Assembly: GCF_009709675.1 (NCBI RefSeq)
Contig: NZ_WMLB01000022.1
Coordinates: 161,365 to 225,364, forward strand
Length of the DNA stretch: 64,000 nucleotides
DNA from: Agromyces bracchium
Lineage (GTDB): Bacteria > Actinomycetota > Actinomycetes > Actinomycetales > Microbacteriaceae
Direction of reading: 5' to 3'
Both the position numbers and the translations under genes were made by a program. This document shows, one piece after another, positions 15,878 to 24,816 of the stretch (position 1 is the first letter of the stretch; each line of letters opens with the position of its first letter). The notes beneath the pieces are model-generated. The model had not been told where the DNA came from, did not search any database, and worked only from the letters and a program-made list of their open reading frames with translations.

Positions 15878-18800
15878 ATGCAGCACGAAGCGACCACCGC
15901 ATCCGCCGTCGTCGACCTCGTGCCGGCCCTCGCGGCGGGCGGTCACGCCGCGGTGTTCGGGGCTCCGGGGTCGGGCAAGACCCGGCTCGCGATCGAGCTC
16001 GTCGCGCATCGCGTCGGGCTCGGGCTCGACCCGTCGCAGGTGCTCGTGCTGTCGGCGACGCGCCGCACCGCTGCGGCCATGCGCGACGCGATCGCGCTGC
16101 GGCTCGACCGCACCACGCGGGGCGCACTCGCCCGCACCGCGAACGCGGTCGCGTACGACCTCGTGCGTGCGCGGACCGGTCGCTCGGTCACGCTGCTCAC
16201 GGGCGCCGAGCACGACCAGGTGATCGGCGAGCTGCTCGAGGCGCAGGCGATCGACGGGGGCGGGCCCGAGTGGCCGGAGGCCCTCGCACCCGACGTGCGC
16301 GAGCTGCGCGGGTTCCGCTCCGAACTCCGCGACCTGATGATGCGGGCGGTCGAGCAGGGCGTCGGCCCCGACGAGCTCGGGCGACTCGGCGCGGCCGCGT
16401 CGCGCCCGGAGTGGAAGGCGGCGAGCGCCTTCCTCGCGGAGTACGCCGAGGTCAAGGAGCAGCTGCGACCGACCCAGTTCGACTCCGCGGAGCTCGGAGC
16501 GTACGCCGCGTCGATCGTGCGGCGCAGCCTGCACGACCCCGACGACGAGCGCGCGCTCGGTGCGCTCGGAGCGCTCCGGCTGATCGTCGTCGACGACGCG
16601 CAGGAGGCCACCGAGGGCACCGCCGCGCTCCTCGGCGCGTTCGCCGCACGCGGCGTCGAGATCGTCGCCCTCGGCGACCCCGATGTTGCGAGCAACGGCT
16701 TCCGTGGCGGCCGCGCCGACCTCCTCGGCTCGCTCGGCCGGGTCCTGGGCGGCGCCGAGGTGCGACGCGTCGAGCTGCCCCGCGTGCACCGCGGTCGCCC
16801 CGCGCATCGCGAGCTCCTCGCCCAGGTCACTGCGCACGTGGGCACGGCGCTCGGCGGCGCCCACCGTTCCGCCGGGCTCGCGCACGACGGCGACCGCGAC
16901 GACGACCCGCTCGAGGCCGTCCTCGGCATCGAGGCGCCGTCGCCGGGGGGCGAGGGCGCCGCGATCGCCGGCCTGCTCCGCGAACGTCACCTGCTCGACG
17001 GCATCCCGTGGTCGTCGATGGCGATCGTCACCCGATCCGGTTCCGAACTGCCCGCGCTCGCGCGATCGCTCGCCGCGGCCGAGGTGCCGGTCTCGGGCGG
17101 CGCGGTGCGAGCGGCGCTGCGCGACGCCCCGGGCTCGGCCGGGCTCCTCGCGGCCGCTGCGGTCGTGCTCGACCTCCAGCCGCTCGACGCCGACCGGGCG
17201 ACCGCGCTGCTGACCGGCCCGCTCGGCCGGCTCGACCGCGTCGGCCTCCGCCGACTCCGGCTCGCACTCCGCCACGAGGAGCTCGCCGGGGGCGGCGTGC
17301 GGAGCGCGGACGAACTGCTCGTCGAGGCCCTCGGGGCTGCCGGCGGGTTCGCGACGATCGACGCTCCGGCCGGTCGACGTGCGTCGCGTCTCGCGCGGCT
17401 GCTCGACTCCGCGCGGCGGGCGGCGGTACGAGGCGCGACCGTCGAGGAGCTGCTCTGGCGGCTCTGGCACGACAGCGGGCTCGAGGCCGAGTGGGCCTCG
17501 CAGGCCGCCGGCTCGGGCGTGCTCGCCGACGAGGCGAACCGCTCGCTCGACGCGGTCGTCGCGCTCTTCGCCGCCGCACGGCGGTTCGTCGAGCGAGAGC
17601 CGGGCGCGCCCGCCCGCCGATTCGTCGACGAGGTGCTGCAGAACGCGCTCCCCGAGGACTCGCTCGCGCCGGAGCGCGGGGCGGAGTACGTGGTCCTCGC
17701 GACGCCGCCCGCACTCATCGGCCGCGAGTTCGAGGTGGTCGTGGTCGCCGGCCTCCAGGAGGGCGTCTGGCCGAACCTCCGCCCGAGAGGCACGCTGCTG
17801 CACGCGGCGGCGCTGCCGCGTGCGGTCGCGGCGGCACGTGCGGGGGAGCCGGTCGGCGAGGAGGAGCCTGCGGCATCCGTGCGGGCCTCGGTGCGCGCCG
17901 ACGAACTGCGCCTGTTCGCGCTCGCGGTGTCGCGCGCGTCGCGGCAGGTCGTGCTCGCGTGCACCGCGAACGACGACGAGCAGCCCTCGGTCCTGATGGG
18001 TCTCGCACCCGCGCGGCGTGCCGCGCGACGGCGGCGCCCGCTGCACCTCAGGGGCATGGTCGGCGCGCTCCGGCGCGACGCCGGGGCGGGCGACCGCGAG
18101 GCCGCGGCCGCGATCGCGCTGCTCGCCGAGCACGGCGTGCCCGGAGCGCATCCCGACGAGTGGTACGGCATGGCCGAGCCCACGACGACCGCGCCGCTCG
18201 TCGACCTCGACGGTGATCCCGACGCGCTCGTGCCGGTCTCGCCGTCGCAGATCGACCGCGTCGAGGAGAGTCCGCTCGGCTGGTTCGTCGACCACGTCGC
18301 CCAGCCGCCCTCCGGCCTCGCGGCCTCGATCGGCACGATCGTCCACGCGGTCGTGGAGGAGGCGGCGCAGCAGGCGGGCGACATCGACGTCGAGAGCCTG
18401 TGGGCCTCGGTCGAGCGCCGGTGGCGCGACCTGCGCTTCGAGGCGGGCTGGGTCGCCGAACGGGAGCGCCGGGGCGCGCGGAAGATGACGGAGGGCGCGG
18501 CCGACTACCTCCGCGATGCGGAGGACGACGGGGTGGTCGTGCTCGGCGCCGAGGGGCGGTTCACGCTCGTCAGCGGCCGTGTGCGCATCACCGGCACGAT
18601 CGACCGGGTCGAGGCGTCGCCCGACGGCACGACCGTGATCGTCGACCTCAAGACCGGTCGCACGCCGCCGACCGCGGCGAAGACGGCCGAGCACCCCCAG
18701 CTCGCGGCGTACCAGCTGGCGGCGCGCGCGGGCGCGCTGCCGAACGAGGGCCGACTCGGCGGAGCCAAGCTCGTCTACGTCGCGCGCCCCGTGGGCGGCC

Positions 18801-18988
18801 GGCTCTACACCGAACGCGCCCAGCAGCCGTTCGACGACGAGGCCGAGACGGCGTTCCGCGACCGGCTGGAGGAGGTGGCCCGCGTCATGGCGGGAGCGCG
18901 ATTCGATTCGCCCGTGGAGTTCGCGCACGGGTCGAGGTTCGGCGACTGGCAGTACCGCGTCCACCTCGTCCCGGCGGTGTGCGCGTGA
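15878..18988 (+). CDS. adnA: helicase-nuclease subunit AdnA
   Basis: A 1036-residue first subunit of an AdnAB-type heterodimer that resects double-strand breaks for recombinational repair. The N-terminal UvrD-like motor has Walker A GAPGSGKT and a Walker B of the form VVDDAQ instead of the usual DEYQ, a feature of the AdnA branch. The C-terminal RecB-like nuclease is intact: GTIVHAVVEE, GTIDRV, VIVDLKTG (catalytic Asp and Lys) and HPQLAAYQLA. In mycobacteria the AdnA motor is the less important of the two and its nuclease cuts one strand. The gene overlaps the next by 4 nt (GTGA), fixing the pair as one operon. Length matches Rv3202c. Confidence 0.87.
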   Translation: MQHEATTASAVVDLVPALAAGGHAAVFGAPGSGKTRLAIELVAHRVGLGLDPSQVLVLSATRRTAAAMRDAIALRLDRTTRGALARTANAVAYDLVRARTGRSVTLLTGAEHDQVIGELLEAQAIDGGGPEWPEALAPDVRELRGFRSELRDLMMRAVEQGVGPDELGRLGAAASRPEWKAASAFLAEYAEVKEQLRPTQFDSAELGAYAASIVRRSLHDPDDERALGALGALRLIVVDDAQEATEGTAALLGAFAARGVEIVALGDPDVASNGFRGGRADLLGSLGRVLGGAEVRRVELPRVHRGRPAHRELLAQVTAHVGTALGGAHRSAGLAHDGDRDDDPLEAVLGIEAPSPGGEGAAIAGLLRERHLLDGIPWSSMAIVTRSGSELPALARSLAAAEVPVSGGAVRAALRDAPGSAGLLAAAAVVLDLQPLDADRATALLTGPLGRLDRVGLRRLRLALRHEELAGGGVRSADELLVEALGAAGGFATIDAPAGRRASRLARLLDSARRAAVRGATVEELLWRLWHDSGLEAEWASQAAGSGVLADEANRSLDAVVALFAAARRFVEREPGAPARRFVDEVLQNALPEDSLAPERGAEYVVLATPPALIGREFEVVVVAGLQEGVWPNLRPRGTLLHAAALPRAVAAARAGEPVGEEEPAASVRASVRADELRLFALAVSRASRQVVLACTANDDEQPSVLMGLAPARRAARRRRPLHLRGMVGALRRDAGAGDREAAAAIALLAEHGVPGAHPDEWYGMAEPTTTAPLVDLDGDPDALVPVSPSQIDRVEESPLGWFVDHVAQPPSGLAASIGTIVHAVVEEAAQQAGDIDVESLWASVERRWRDLRFEAGWVAERERRGARKMTEGAADYLRDAEDDGVVVLGAEGRFTLVSGRVRITGTIDRVEASPDGTTVIVDLKTGRTPPTAAKTAEHPQLAAYQLAARAGALPNEGRLGGAKLVYVARPVGGRLYTERAQQPFDDEAETAFRDRLEEVARVMAGARFDSPVEFAHGSRFGDWQYRVHLVPAVCA

Positions 18989-21900
18989 GCGCGGTCCGGA
19001 TCGGCGCCGACGAGATCGCATCGCGCCTCGGCCTGCACCCGCCGACGCCCGAGCAGCGCGCCATGATCGAGGCCGACCCGCGCGGGCGCAGCATTGTCGT
19101 GGCAGGTGCAGGCAGCGGTAAGACCGAGACGATGGCGAACCGCGTGGTGTGGCTCCTCGCCAACGGTGTCGTCGACGTGCCCGAGGTGCTGGGTCTCACC
19201 TTCACCAGGAAGGCCGCCGGCGAGCTCGCCGAGCGCGTGCGCGAGCGGGTCGGGCAGCTCGTGGCCGAGGGCATCGCCGACGTGCGGCTCGATCCGCTGG
19301 AGTCCGCGGCGGTCTTCACGTACAACGCGTTCGCGGGTGCCATCTACCGCGAGCACGCGCTCCGCATCGGCCGCGAGCCCGACGCGTCGATCCTCGGCGA
19401 GGCCGCCGCGTGGCAGCTCGCTCGAGCGATCGTCTCGGCGTCGGCCGACGAGCGACTTGTCGAGCTGGATGCCTCGCTCGACCGCGTCACGGGCGCCGTG
19501 CTCTCGCTCAGCCGGGCGCTCGCCGAGAACGTCACCGACAGCCGCGACGTTCGCGCGTTCGCGCGCGAATTCCTCGCGATGCACGACCTGCCGATCGAGG
19601 CGCCTCGCAAGCGGACGCCGTTCGACACCTTCGTCTCGGCGCTCGGGGTCGTCGAGGCCCTGCCGCCGCTCCTCGAGCTCGCCGATGCGTACGCCGCCGA
19701 GAAGCAGCGCCGCGGGGTCGTCGAGTTCTCCGACCAGGTCGCCCTCGCCCTGCAGATCTGCACGGCGCATCCCGAGGTGGTCGCCGAGCACCGCGAGCGG
19801 TACGCGACGGTGCTCCTCGACGAGTACCAGGACACGAGCGTCGTCCAGACGCGCCTGCTCTCGACGCTCTTCCGCGACCATGCGGTCATGGCGGTCGGCG
19901 ACCCCGACCAGTCGATCTACGGATGGCGCGGGGCGAGCGCCGCGAACCTGGCGCGCTTCGGTCGCGACTTCTCCGAGTCCGGCGAGGCGGTCGCGTACGA
20001 CCTGTCGACGAGCTGGCGGAACCCCGTGATCGTGCTCGACGCGGCCAACGCGCTCATCGCACCGCTCGACGGCGGCATCCCGAAGGCGCCGCTCCGGCCG
20101 TCGCCGTTCGCCGGGGCGGGCCGTCTCGACGTCTCGTGGTCCGAGACGATCGACGACGAGGCGGCGGCCGTGGCCGACTGGCTCGCCGAACGGATGCGGC
20201 CGGGCGGACGCACGGGCGCCCTGCTCTGCCGCACGTTCGCGCACGTCGACCTCTTCGCGACCGCGCTGCGCGAGCGCGGAGTCCCGGTGCACGTGCTCGG
20301 CGTCGCGGGGCTGCTCGACCAGCCGGTGATCGCCGACCTCGTGTGCGCACTCCGCGTCGTCCACGACCCGACCGCGGGCTCGGAGCTCCTGCGCCTCCTC
20401 GGCGGCGCGCGGTGGCGCATCGGCACCGCCGACCTCGCGGCGCTCGGCGCGCTCGGCAAGTGGCTCTCCGATCGCGACCTCTCGACGAGGCGCCTCGCCG
20501 ACGAGGTGCGCCGCGGCATCCGTGGGTCGATCGCCCCCGACGAGTCGCCCTCGATCGTCGACGCGCTGGACTTCGTGCTGACCGCGCCCGACGACCATCG
20601 GGCGCTCGCCGGCCTCAGCGAGGAGGGTCTCGCGCGGATGCGACGGGCGGGCGCCCAGTTGCAGGCGCTCCGACGTCGCGCCGGGCTCGGCCTCGTCGAC
20701 TTCGTCACGCTCGTGCAGCAGGAGCTGCTGCTCGACATCGAGGTCGCGGCGAACCCGGCCCAGCCGCTCGGCGCGGCGAGCCTGGAGTCGTTCGACGACC
20801 TGGTGACGGGCTTCGCGGACTCGGCCGAGCATCCGACCCTCGGCGCGTTCCTCGGCTGGCTCACCGAGGCCGAGCAGCGCGACCGGCTGAGCCCGCGACA
20901 GGACGAACCAGAGCCGGGCGCGGTCCAGGTGCTCTCGATCCACGGTTCGAAGGGCCTCGAGTGGGACGTGGTCGCGATCCCGCGGCTCGTCGACGACGAA
21001 CTGCCGTCGAAGCCTCGGAGCAACCGCGGCTGGCTCGCGTTCGGCATCCTGCCCGACGAGTTCCGCGGCGACGCCGACGAGATCCCGCAGCTGATGTGGC
21101 GCGGGGTGCAGAGCCAGGCGGAGTTCGACGAGGCCGTCAAGGCCTACTCCGAGGAGAACCGGGAGCGCCATGCCGAGGAGGAGCGCCGCCTCGCCTACGT
21201 CGGGCTCACGCGCGCGCGGTCGGAGCTCCTGCTCTCCGGTTCCTGGTGGGCGACCCAGCGGGCGCCGCGCGCACCGAGCCCGTTCCTGCGCGAGCTCGTC
21301 ATCGCCGGTGTGGTGGATGCCGCGGTGCTGCCGACCACCCCGGCGGAGCCGGAGAACCCCCGGGCGTCCGACGCGGCCCGTGTGAGCTGGCCGCTCGACC
21401 CGCTCGGCGCCCGGCGTCCCGCCGTGGTGCGCGCCGCCGACGCCGTGCGCGAAGCGGCGGCACTGCCCACCGGCGCCGGCATCGGCCCCGCGCTCGCCGA
21501 CGAGTTGCGGATGCTGCTCGAGGAGCGCCGACGCAGGGGCGAATCGCGCGGTGCGGCGGGCGTGCCCACGCGCGTGCCGGCGTCGCGCTTCAAGGACTAC
21601 GTCGACGACCCCGACGCCGTCGCCGCCGAGCTCGCACGGCCGATGCCGCAGCGCCCGTATCGCGCGACGCGCATCGGCACGCTCTTCCACACGTGGGTGG
21701 AAGAGCGCTCGGGCGGGTCGGCCGCAGGGCCCGCCGGACCTGCGGCGGCGCCCGGCATGCCCGGGTCGGTCGCGTCGGTCGGGGCCGGCGGTGCGTCGGC
21801 CGACCTCGACGCGCTCGACTTCGCGTTCGACGATGCGCCGATGGCCGACGACGTCCTCGTCGACCCGGTCGACGCCCGCCTCGAACGACTCCGCGCGACG

Positions 21901-22356
21901 TTCGCGGCCTCCGAGTGGGGCGATCGCAAGCCGGTCGCCGTGGAGCTCGAGCTGCACCTGCCCCTCGATGAGCAGGTGTTCGTCTGCAAGCTCGACGCCG
22001 TGTACGACATCGAGCCCGGTTCCGAGCTCGATCGCCGCGGCATCCGGGCGCAGGTCGTCGACTGGAAGACGGGCGCCGCGCCGCGCGACGCGCGCGAACT
22101 CGAGCTCCGGCAGACCCAGCTCGCGCTGTACCGGCTCGCGTACTCCCGCTGGTCGGGGCTGCCGCCCGAGCAGATCGATGCGGTCTTCTACTACGTCGAG
22201 GACGACCTCGTGCTGCGGCCCGACGAGCTGTACGACGAGACGGCGCTGCGTCGCGCCTGGGCGGGAGTGGCGGGGCGCGCCGGTCGTCGCCCTGCGCTCG
22301 CAGGGGAGTCCTCCACCGTCCCGGAGGAGGTGCGCAGCGCGATCGCGCGGTCCTGA
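18985..22356 (+). CDS. adnB: helicase-nuclease subunit AdnB
   Basis: A 1123-residue second subunit, with a complete UvrD motor: AGAGSGKTETM, LTFTRKAA, LLDEYQDTSVVQ, GDPDQSIYGWRGA, SIHGSKGLEWDVV and VGLTRARSELLL. The C-terminal nuclease has GTLFHTWVE, CKLDAVYDI, QVVDWKTG and QTQLALYRLA, so the PD-(D/E)XK site is intact. A Gly/Ala/Pro-rich insertion (about residues 915-950) separates the HTWVE helix from the next element. In mycobacteria this subunit is the main translocating motor. The GTG start overlaps the adnA stop. Confidence 0.88.
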   Translation: MSAVRIGADEIASRLGLHPPTPEQRAMIEADPRGRSIVVAGAGSGKTETMANRVVWLLANGVVDVPEVLGLTFTRKAAGELAERVRERVGQLVAEGIADVRLDPLESAAVFTYNAFAGAIYREHALRIGREPDASILGEAAAWQLARAIVSASADERLVELDASLDRVTGAVLSLSRALAENVTDSRDVRAFAREFLAMHDLPIEAPRKRTPFDTFVSALGVVEALPPLLELADAYAAEKQRRGVVEFSDQVALALQICTAHPEVVAEHRERYATVLLDEYQDTSVVQTRLLSTLFRDHAVMAVGDPDQSIYGWRGASAANLARFGRDFSESGEAVAYDLSTSWRNPVIVLDAANALIAPLDGGIPKAPLRPSPFAGAGRLDVSWSETIDDEAAAVADWLAERMRPGGRTGALLCRTFAHVDLFATALRERGVPVHVLGVAGLLDQPVIADLVCALRVVHDPTAGSELLRLLGGARWRIGTADLAALGALGKWLSDRDLSTRRLADEVRRGIRGSIAPDESPSIVDALDFVLTAPDDHRALAGLSEEGLARMRRAGAQLQALRRRAGLGLVDFVTLVQQELLLDIEVAANPAQPLGAASLESFDDLVTGFADSAEHPTLGAFLGWLTEAEQRDRLSPRQDEPEPGAVQVLSIHGSKGLEWDVVAIPRLVDDELPSKPRSNRGWLAFGILPDEFRGDADEIPQLMWRGVQSQAEFDEAVKAYSEENRERHAEEERRLAYVGLTRARSELLLSGSWWATQRAPRAPSPFLRELVIAGVVDAAVLPTTPAEPENPRASDAARVSWPLDPLGARRPAVVRAADAVREAAALPTGAGIGPALADELRMLLEERRRRGESRGAAGVPTRVPASRFKDYVDDPDAVAAELARPMPQRPYRATRIGTLFHTWVEERSGGSAAGPAGPAAAPGMPGSVASVGAGGASADLDALDFAFDDAPMADDVLVDPVDARLERLRATFAASEWGDRKPVAVELELHLPLDEQVFVCKLDAVYDIEPGSELDRRGIRAQVVDWKTGAAPRDARELELRQTQLALYRLAYSRWSGLPPEQIDAVFYYVEDDLVLRPDELYDETALRRAWAGVAGRAGRRPALAGESSTVPEEVRSAIARS

Positions 22357-22476
22357 GCATTCGGCCTCGTGGTCTCGCGCCCGTCGTCGATTGCGTCGCC
22401 GACCACGCCGACCGCTGGTCGCGGCGCGCCAAGCGGTGGCGACGCCAGGCGGCGCGTCCTCGGAGCGATAGCGGCG

Positions 22477-23721
22477 CTACGCCGAGCGGTCGCGGCTTCC
22501 GGCCCGGTCGGCCGGCTCGGAGCCGCGTCCGGTGGGCCCGTTCGCCTCGGAGCCGGAGCCCTCGGATGCCGGCGCCGCGTCGCCCCAATCGCTGAGATCG
22601 AGCGTGATGGGCGCAGTGAGACCGAGGTCGCGCTCCTCCGCGTCGTCGCCGTCCGCAAGATGTCGACGCAGCTCGGCGACGTCGTAGCTGTCGGTGAGCA
22701 TGGTCGCGCCGGGCTCCCGCGGCAGGCCCTGTCGGGGCGTCTTCTCGAGCATCCGCTCGACGTCGGCGACGGCGAGCACCGGTCCGGTGTCGGTCGTGAG
22801 CGACTCGGACGAGTGGTCGTGCACGCTCGCCACGAGCCCGTCGAGGAGCCCCACGGCATCCTCGATCACCTCGTCGTCGTGCGTGTCGACTCCGTGCAGG
22901 AGCCAGCGCGCGAGCTCGAGCTCGCCGTAGAGCAGCGCCCGGCGGGCGAGTTCGGAGTCGGCGCCGCCGGCACGTGCGTCGAGGTACGCGGCGAGGGTCT
23001 GCTCGGCCGACATGCCCGTCGAGGTCAGCACCCAGTGCAGGTCGTGCGCCGGGTCGTCGTGGGCGAGCCCCGACCACCCGATGACGCCGGTCACCCGGTC
23101 GCCCTCGACGAGGAACGAGTCGGCGCCGAGCTGGCCGTTGACGACCGTCGGCGCGAACCGCCACAGGGTGTCGTCGTCCGTCGCCTCCTCCCAGCGCCGG
23201 ACCAGCGCCGCGGGCAGGCGGCCGGTGTCGGCGGCGCGATCGATGATCGCGACCGCCGCCTCGCGCGCCTCGTTCGCCGAACGCTTCGGAAGCCCGGCGT
23301 CGCCGATGAAGCCCGAGGGCAGCGCGTGGATGGCGGCGATCGCGCGCCCCACGTCGGCCGCGAGCGAGGGGTCGCCGGTCAGCTCGTCGGCCGTGCGCCC
23401 GGCGCCCGGGATGAACTCGGTCACGACCGCGCGGGTCGGGCCGATCGGCGCTTGGCCGACGAACTGCGGCACGGAGAACGGCAGCCGGGAGCGGATTCCC
23501 GTGGTGAGCGCGCGCAGCGCGACGAGGTCGGAGGACTGCTCGGACTCGGCCGTCTGCGACCTCGGGGCGCGGATCAGCAGGCGCCGTCCGTCGGTGGAAT
23601 GGAGCTCGACGGCATCGAACGCCCCGCCCGTTCCGCGGGAGTGCGCCCGGGCCGCCCGCACCTCGAGTCCGGCCACCGCGGCCGTGGCCAACGCGGCTAG
23701 AGTGAGTGGGGGTCTGGCCAT
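22477..23721 (-). CDS. degenerate aminoglycoside phosphotransferase-like protein (predicted pseudokinase)
   Basis: A 414-residue protein with the APH/choline-kinase fold. The N-lobe and the linker TEFIPGAGR are recognisable, but the catalytic loop, normally HGDLxxxN, reads NGQLGADS (residues 195-202) and the metal-binding IDW reads IGW (214-216). The catalytic Asp, the Mg-binding Asn and the second Mg Asp are thus all replaced, so phosphotransfer is unlikely. The C-terminal ~100 residues are acidic and disordered. It is divergent from nudC. TAGGCT 7 nt upstream of the ATG supports the start. A binding or scaffolding role is possible; a real kinase activity cannot be excluded without testing. 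Confidence 0.75.
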   Translation of the reverse strand: MARPPLTLAALATAAVAGLEVRAARAHSRGTGGAFDAVELHSTDGRRLLIRAPRSQTAESEQSSDLVALRALTTGIRSRLPFSVPQFVGQAPIGPTRAVVTEFIPGAGRTADELTGDPSLAADVGRAIAAIHALPSGFIGDAGLPKRSANEAREAAVAIIDRAADTGRLPAALVRRWEEATDDDTLWRFAPTVVNGQLGADSFLVEGDRVTGVIGWSGLAHDDPAHDLHWVLTSTGMSAEQTLAAYLDARAGGADSELARRALLYGELELARWLLHGVDTHDDEVIEDAVGLLDGLVASVHDHSSESLTTDTGPVLAVADVERMLEKTPRQGLPREPGATMLTDSYDVAELRRHLADGDDAEERDLGLTAPITLDLSDWGDAAPASEGSGSEANGPTGRGSEPADRAGSRDRSA

Positions 23722-23728
23722 GGCACAC

Positions 23729-23734
23729 AGCCTA
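23729..23734 (-). promoter_or_regulatory. -10 hexamer of a leaderless promoter
   Basis: TAGGCT on the minus strand, 7 nt from ATG 23721. Confidence 0.5.
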
Positions 23735-23805
23735 AGCAGGTCATCCGGCCTGCCCGGCGACCGCCACGCCTTCCCGACGACTCCGGCTCCGACGAGAGGT
23801 GCACC

Positions 23806-24816
23806 GTGCTCCACCCCGACGTGCCGACTCCCGCCGGCTCCGCGCGCACCCCGGCCCCGCCGCTGGCGCGCGAGCACCTCGACCGCGACGCGGTCTCGCG
23901 GACCCTCGAGGGGCGCGCCGACGCATTCCTCGCCGACCCGCGCGCGCGCGTACTCGCCGTGCACGACGGCCGGGTGCTCGTCACCGAGCCGGCCGGCGCC
24001 GACGGTGCGCCGCGGCTCGAGCTGCGGCATCCGTCGACCCTGCCTGAGCCCCTGGTGCGCTGCTACCTCGGCCGCACGCTCGATGCGGGGGCGGATGCCG
24101 CGGGCGCGGCGCTGCCCGCCGGGGCTCCGATCGAGGCGTGGGCGTACGAGTCGGAGGCGATCCCGGCGGTCGCCGCCGAATCGCGCTGGGTCGGGCTGCG
24201 CCGGGTCGCGACCGCGCTCGACGACCGAGACGCGGGCCTCGCGATCGAGGCCGTCGCCCTCGCCAACTGGCACGCGACGCACCGGTTCTGCCCGGGCTGC
24301 GGCAGCCCGACCGAGGTCGTGTCGTCAGGGTGGGCGCGTCGGTGCCTCGTCGAGGACCGGCTGCGGTTCCCGCGCACCGATCCGGCCGTCATCGTGCTCG
24401 TGACCGACGACGACGGTCGAGTGCTCCTCGGATCGAACGCGATGTGGGAGCAGGACCGCTTCTCGGTGCTCGCGGGCTTCGTCGAGCCGGGCGAGTCGCT
24501 CGAGGCGGCCGTCGTGCGCGAGATCGGCGAGGAGGCCGGCCTCGCGGTCGATCGCGTGGAGTACCTCGGCTCGCAGCCGTGGCCGTTCCCGGCGAGCCTG
24601 ATGTGTGCCTTCCGAGCGCGGGTCGCGCACGGCGCGGAGACGACGGTGGTGCCCGACGGCGAGGAGATCCTCGAACTGCGCTGGTTCGACCGCGACGGCC
24701 TCAACGATGCGCTCGGACGCGTCGCACTGCCGGGTGAGACCTCGATCGCCCGCTGGATGCTCGAGGGCTGGTACGGCGGGCCTCTTTCCTCGTCGATGCC
24801 GTGGTCGACCTCGTGA
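23806..24816 (+). CDS. nudC: NAD(H) pyrophosphatase NudC (Nudix)
   Basis: A 336-residue Nudix hydrolase that cleaves NAD(H) to NMN(H) and AMP and, in other bacteria, decaps NAD-RNA. The Nudix box spans residues 224-246 (GFVEPGESLEAAVVREIGEE) and is followed by the diagnostic SQPWPFPAS at 256-264. The zinc ribbon has only three of four cysteines: C162, C165 and C180; the fourth position is Glu, as in some actinobacterial relatives. The GTG start has GAGAGG upstream. The stop overlaps the uvrD2-like start, giving an operon as in mycobacteria. Confidence 0.93.
   Translation: MLHPDVPTPAGSARTPAPPLAREHLDRDAVSRTLEGRADAFLADPRARVLAVHDGRVLVTEPAGADGAPRLELRHPSTLPEPLVRCYLGRTLDAGADAAGAALPAGAPIEAWAYESEAIPAVAAESRWVGLRRVATALDDRDAGLAIEAVALANWHATHRFCPGCGSPTEVVSSGWARRCLVEDRLRFPRTDPAVIVLVTDDDGRVLLGSNAMWEQDRFSVLAGFVEPGESLEAAVVREIGEEAGLAVDRVEYLGSQPWPFPASLMCAFRARVAHGAETTVVPDGEEILELRWFDRDGLNDALGRVALPGETSIARWMLEGWYGGPLSSSMPWSTS

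Noticed and set aside
15845..19021. Very long open frame on the minus strand opposite adnA
   Set aside because: It is Arg/Glu-rich without domain similarity and mirrors the GC-rich third positions of adnA, whose helicase and nuclease motifs are unambiguous.
18805..21957. Long minus-strand frame opposite adnB
   Set aside because: No recognisable motifs; composition is that of a reverse-strand shadow of a high-GC gene.
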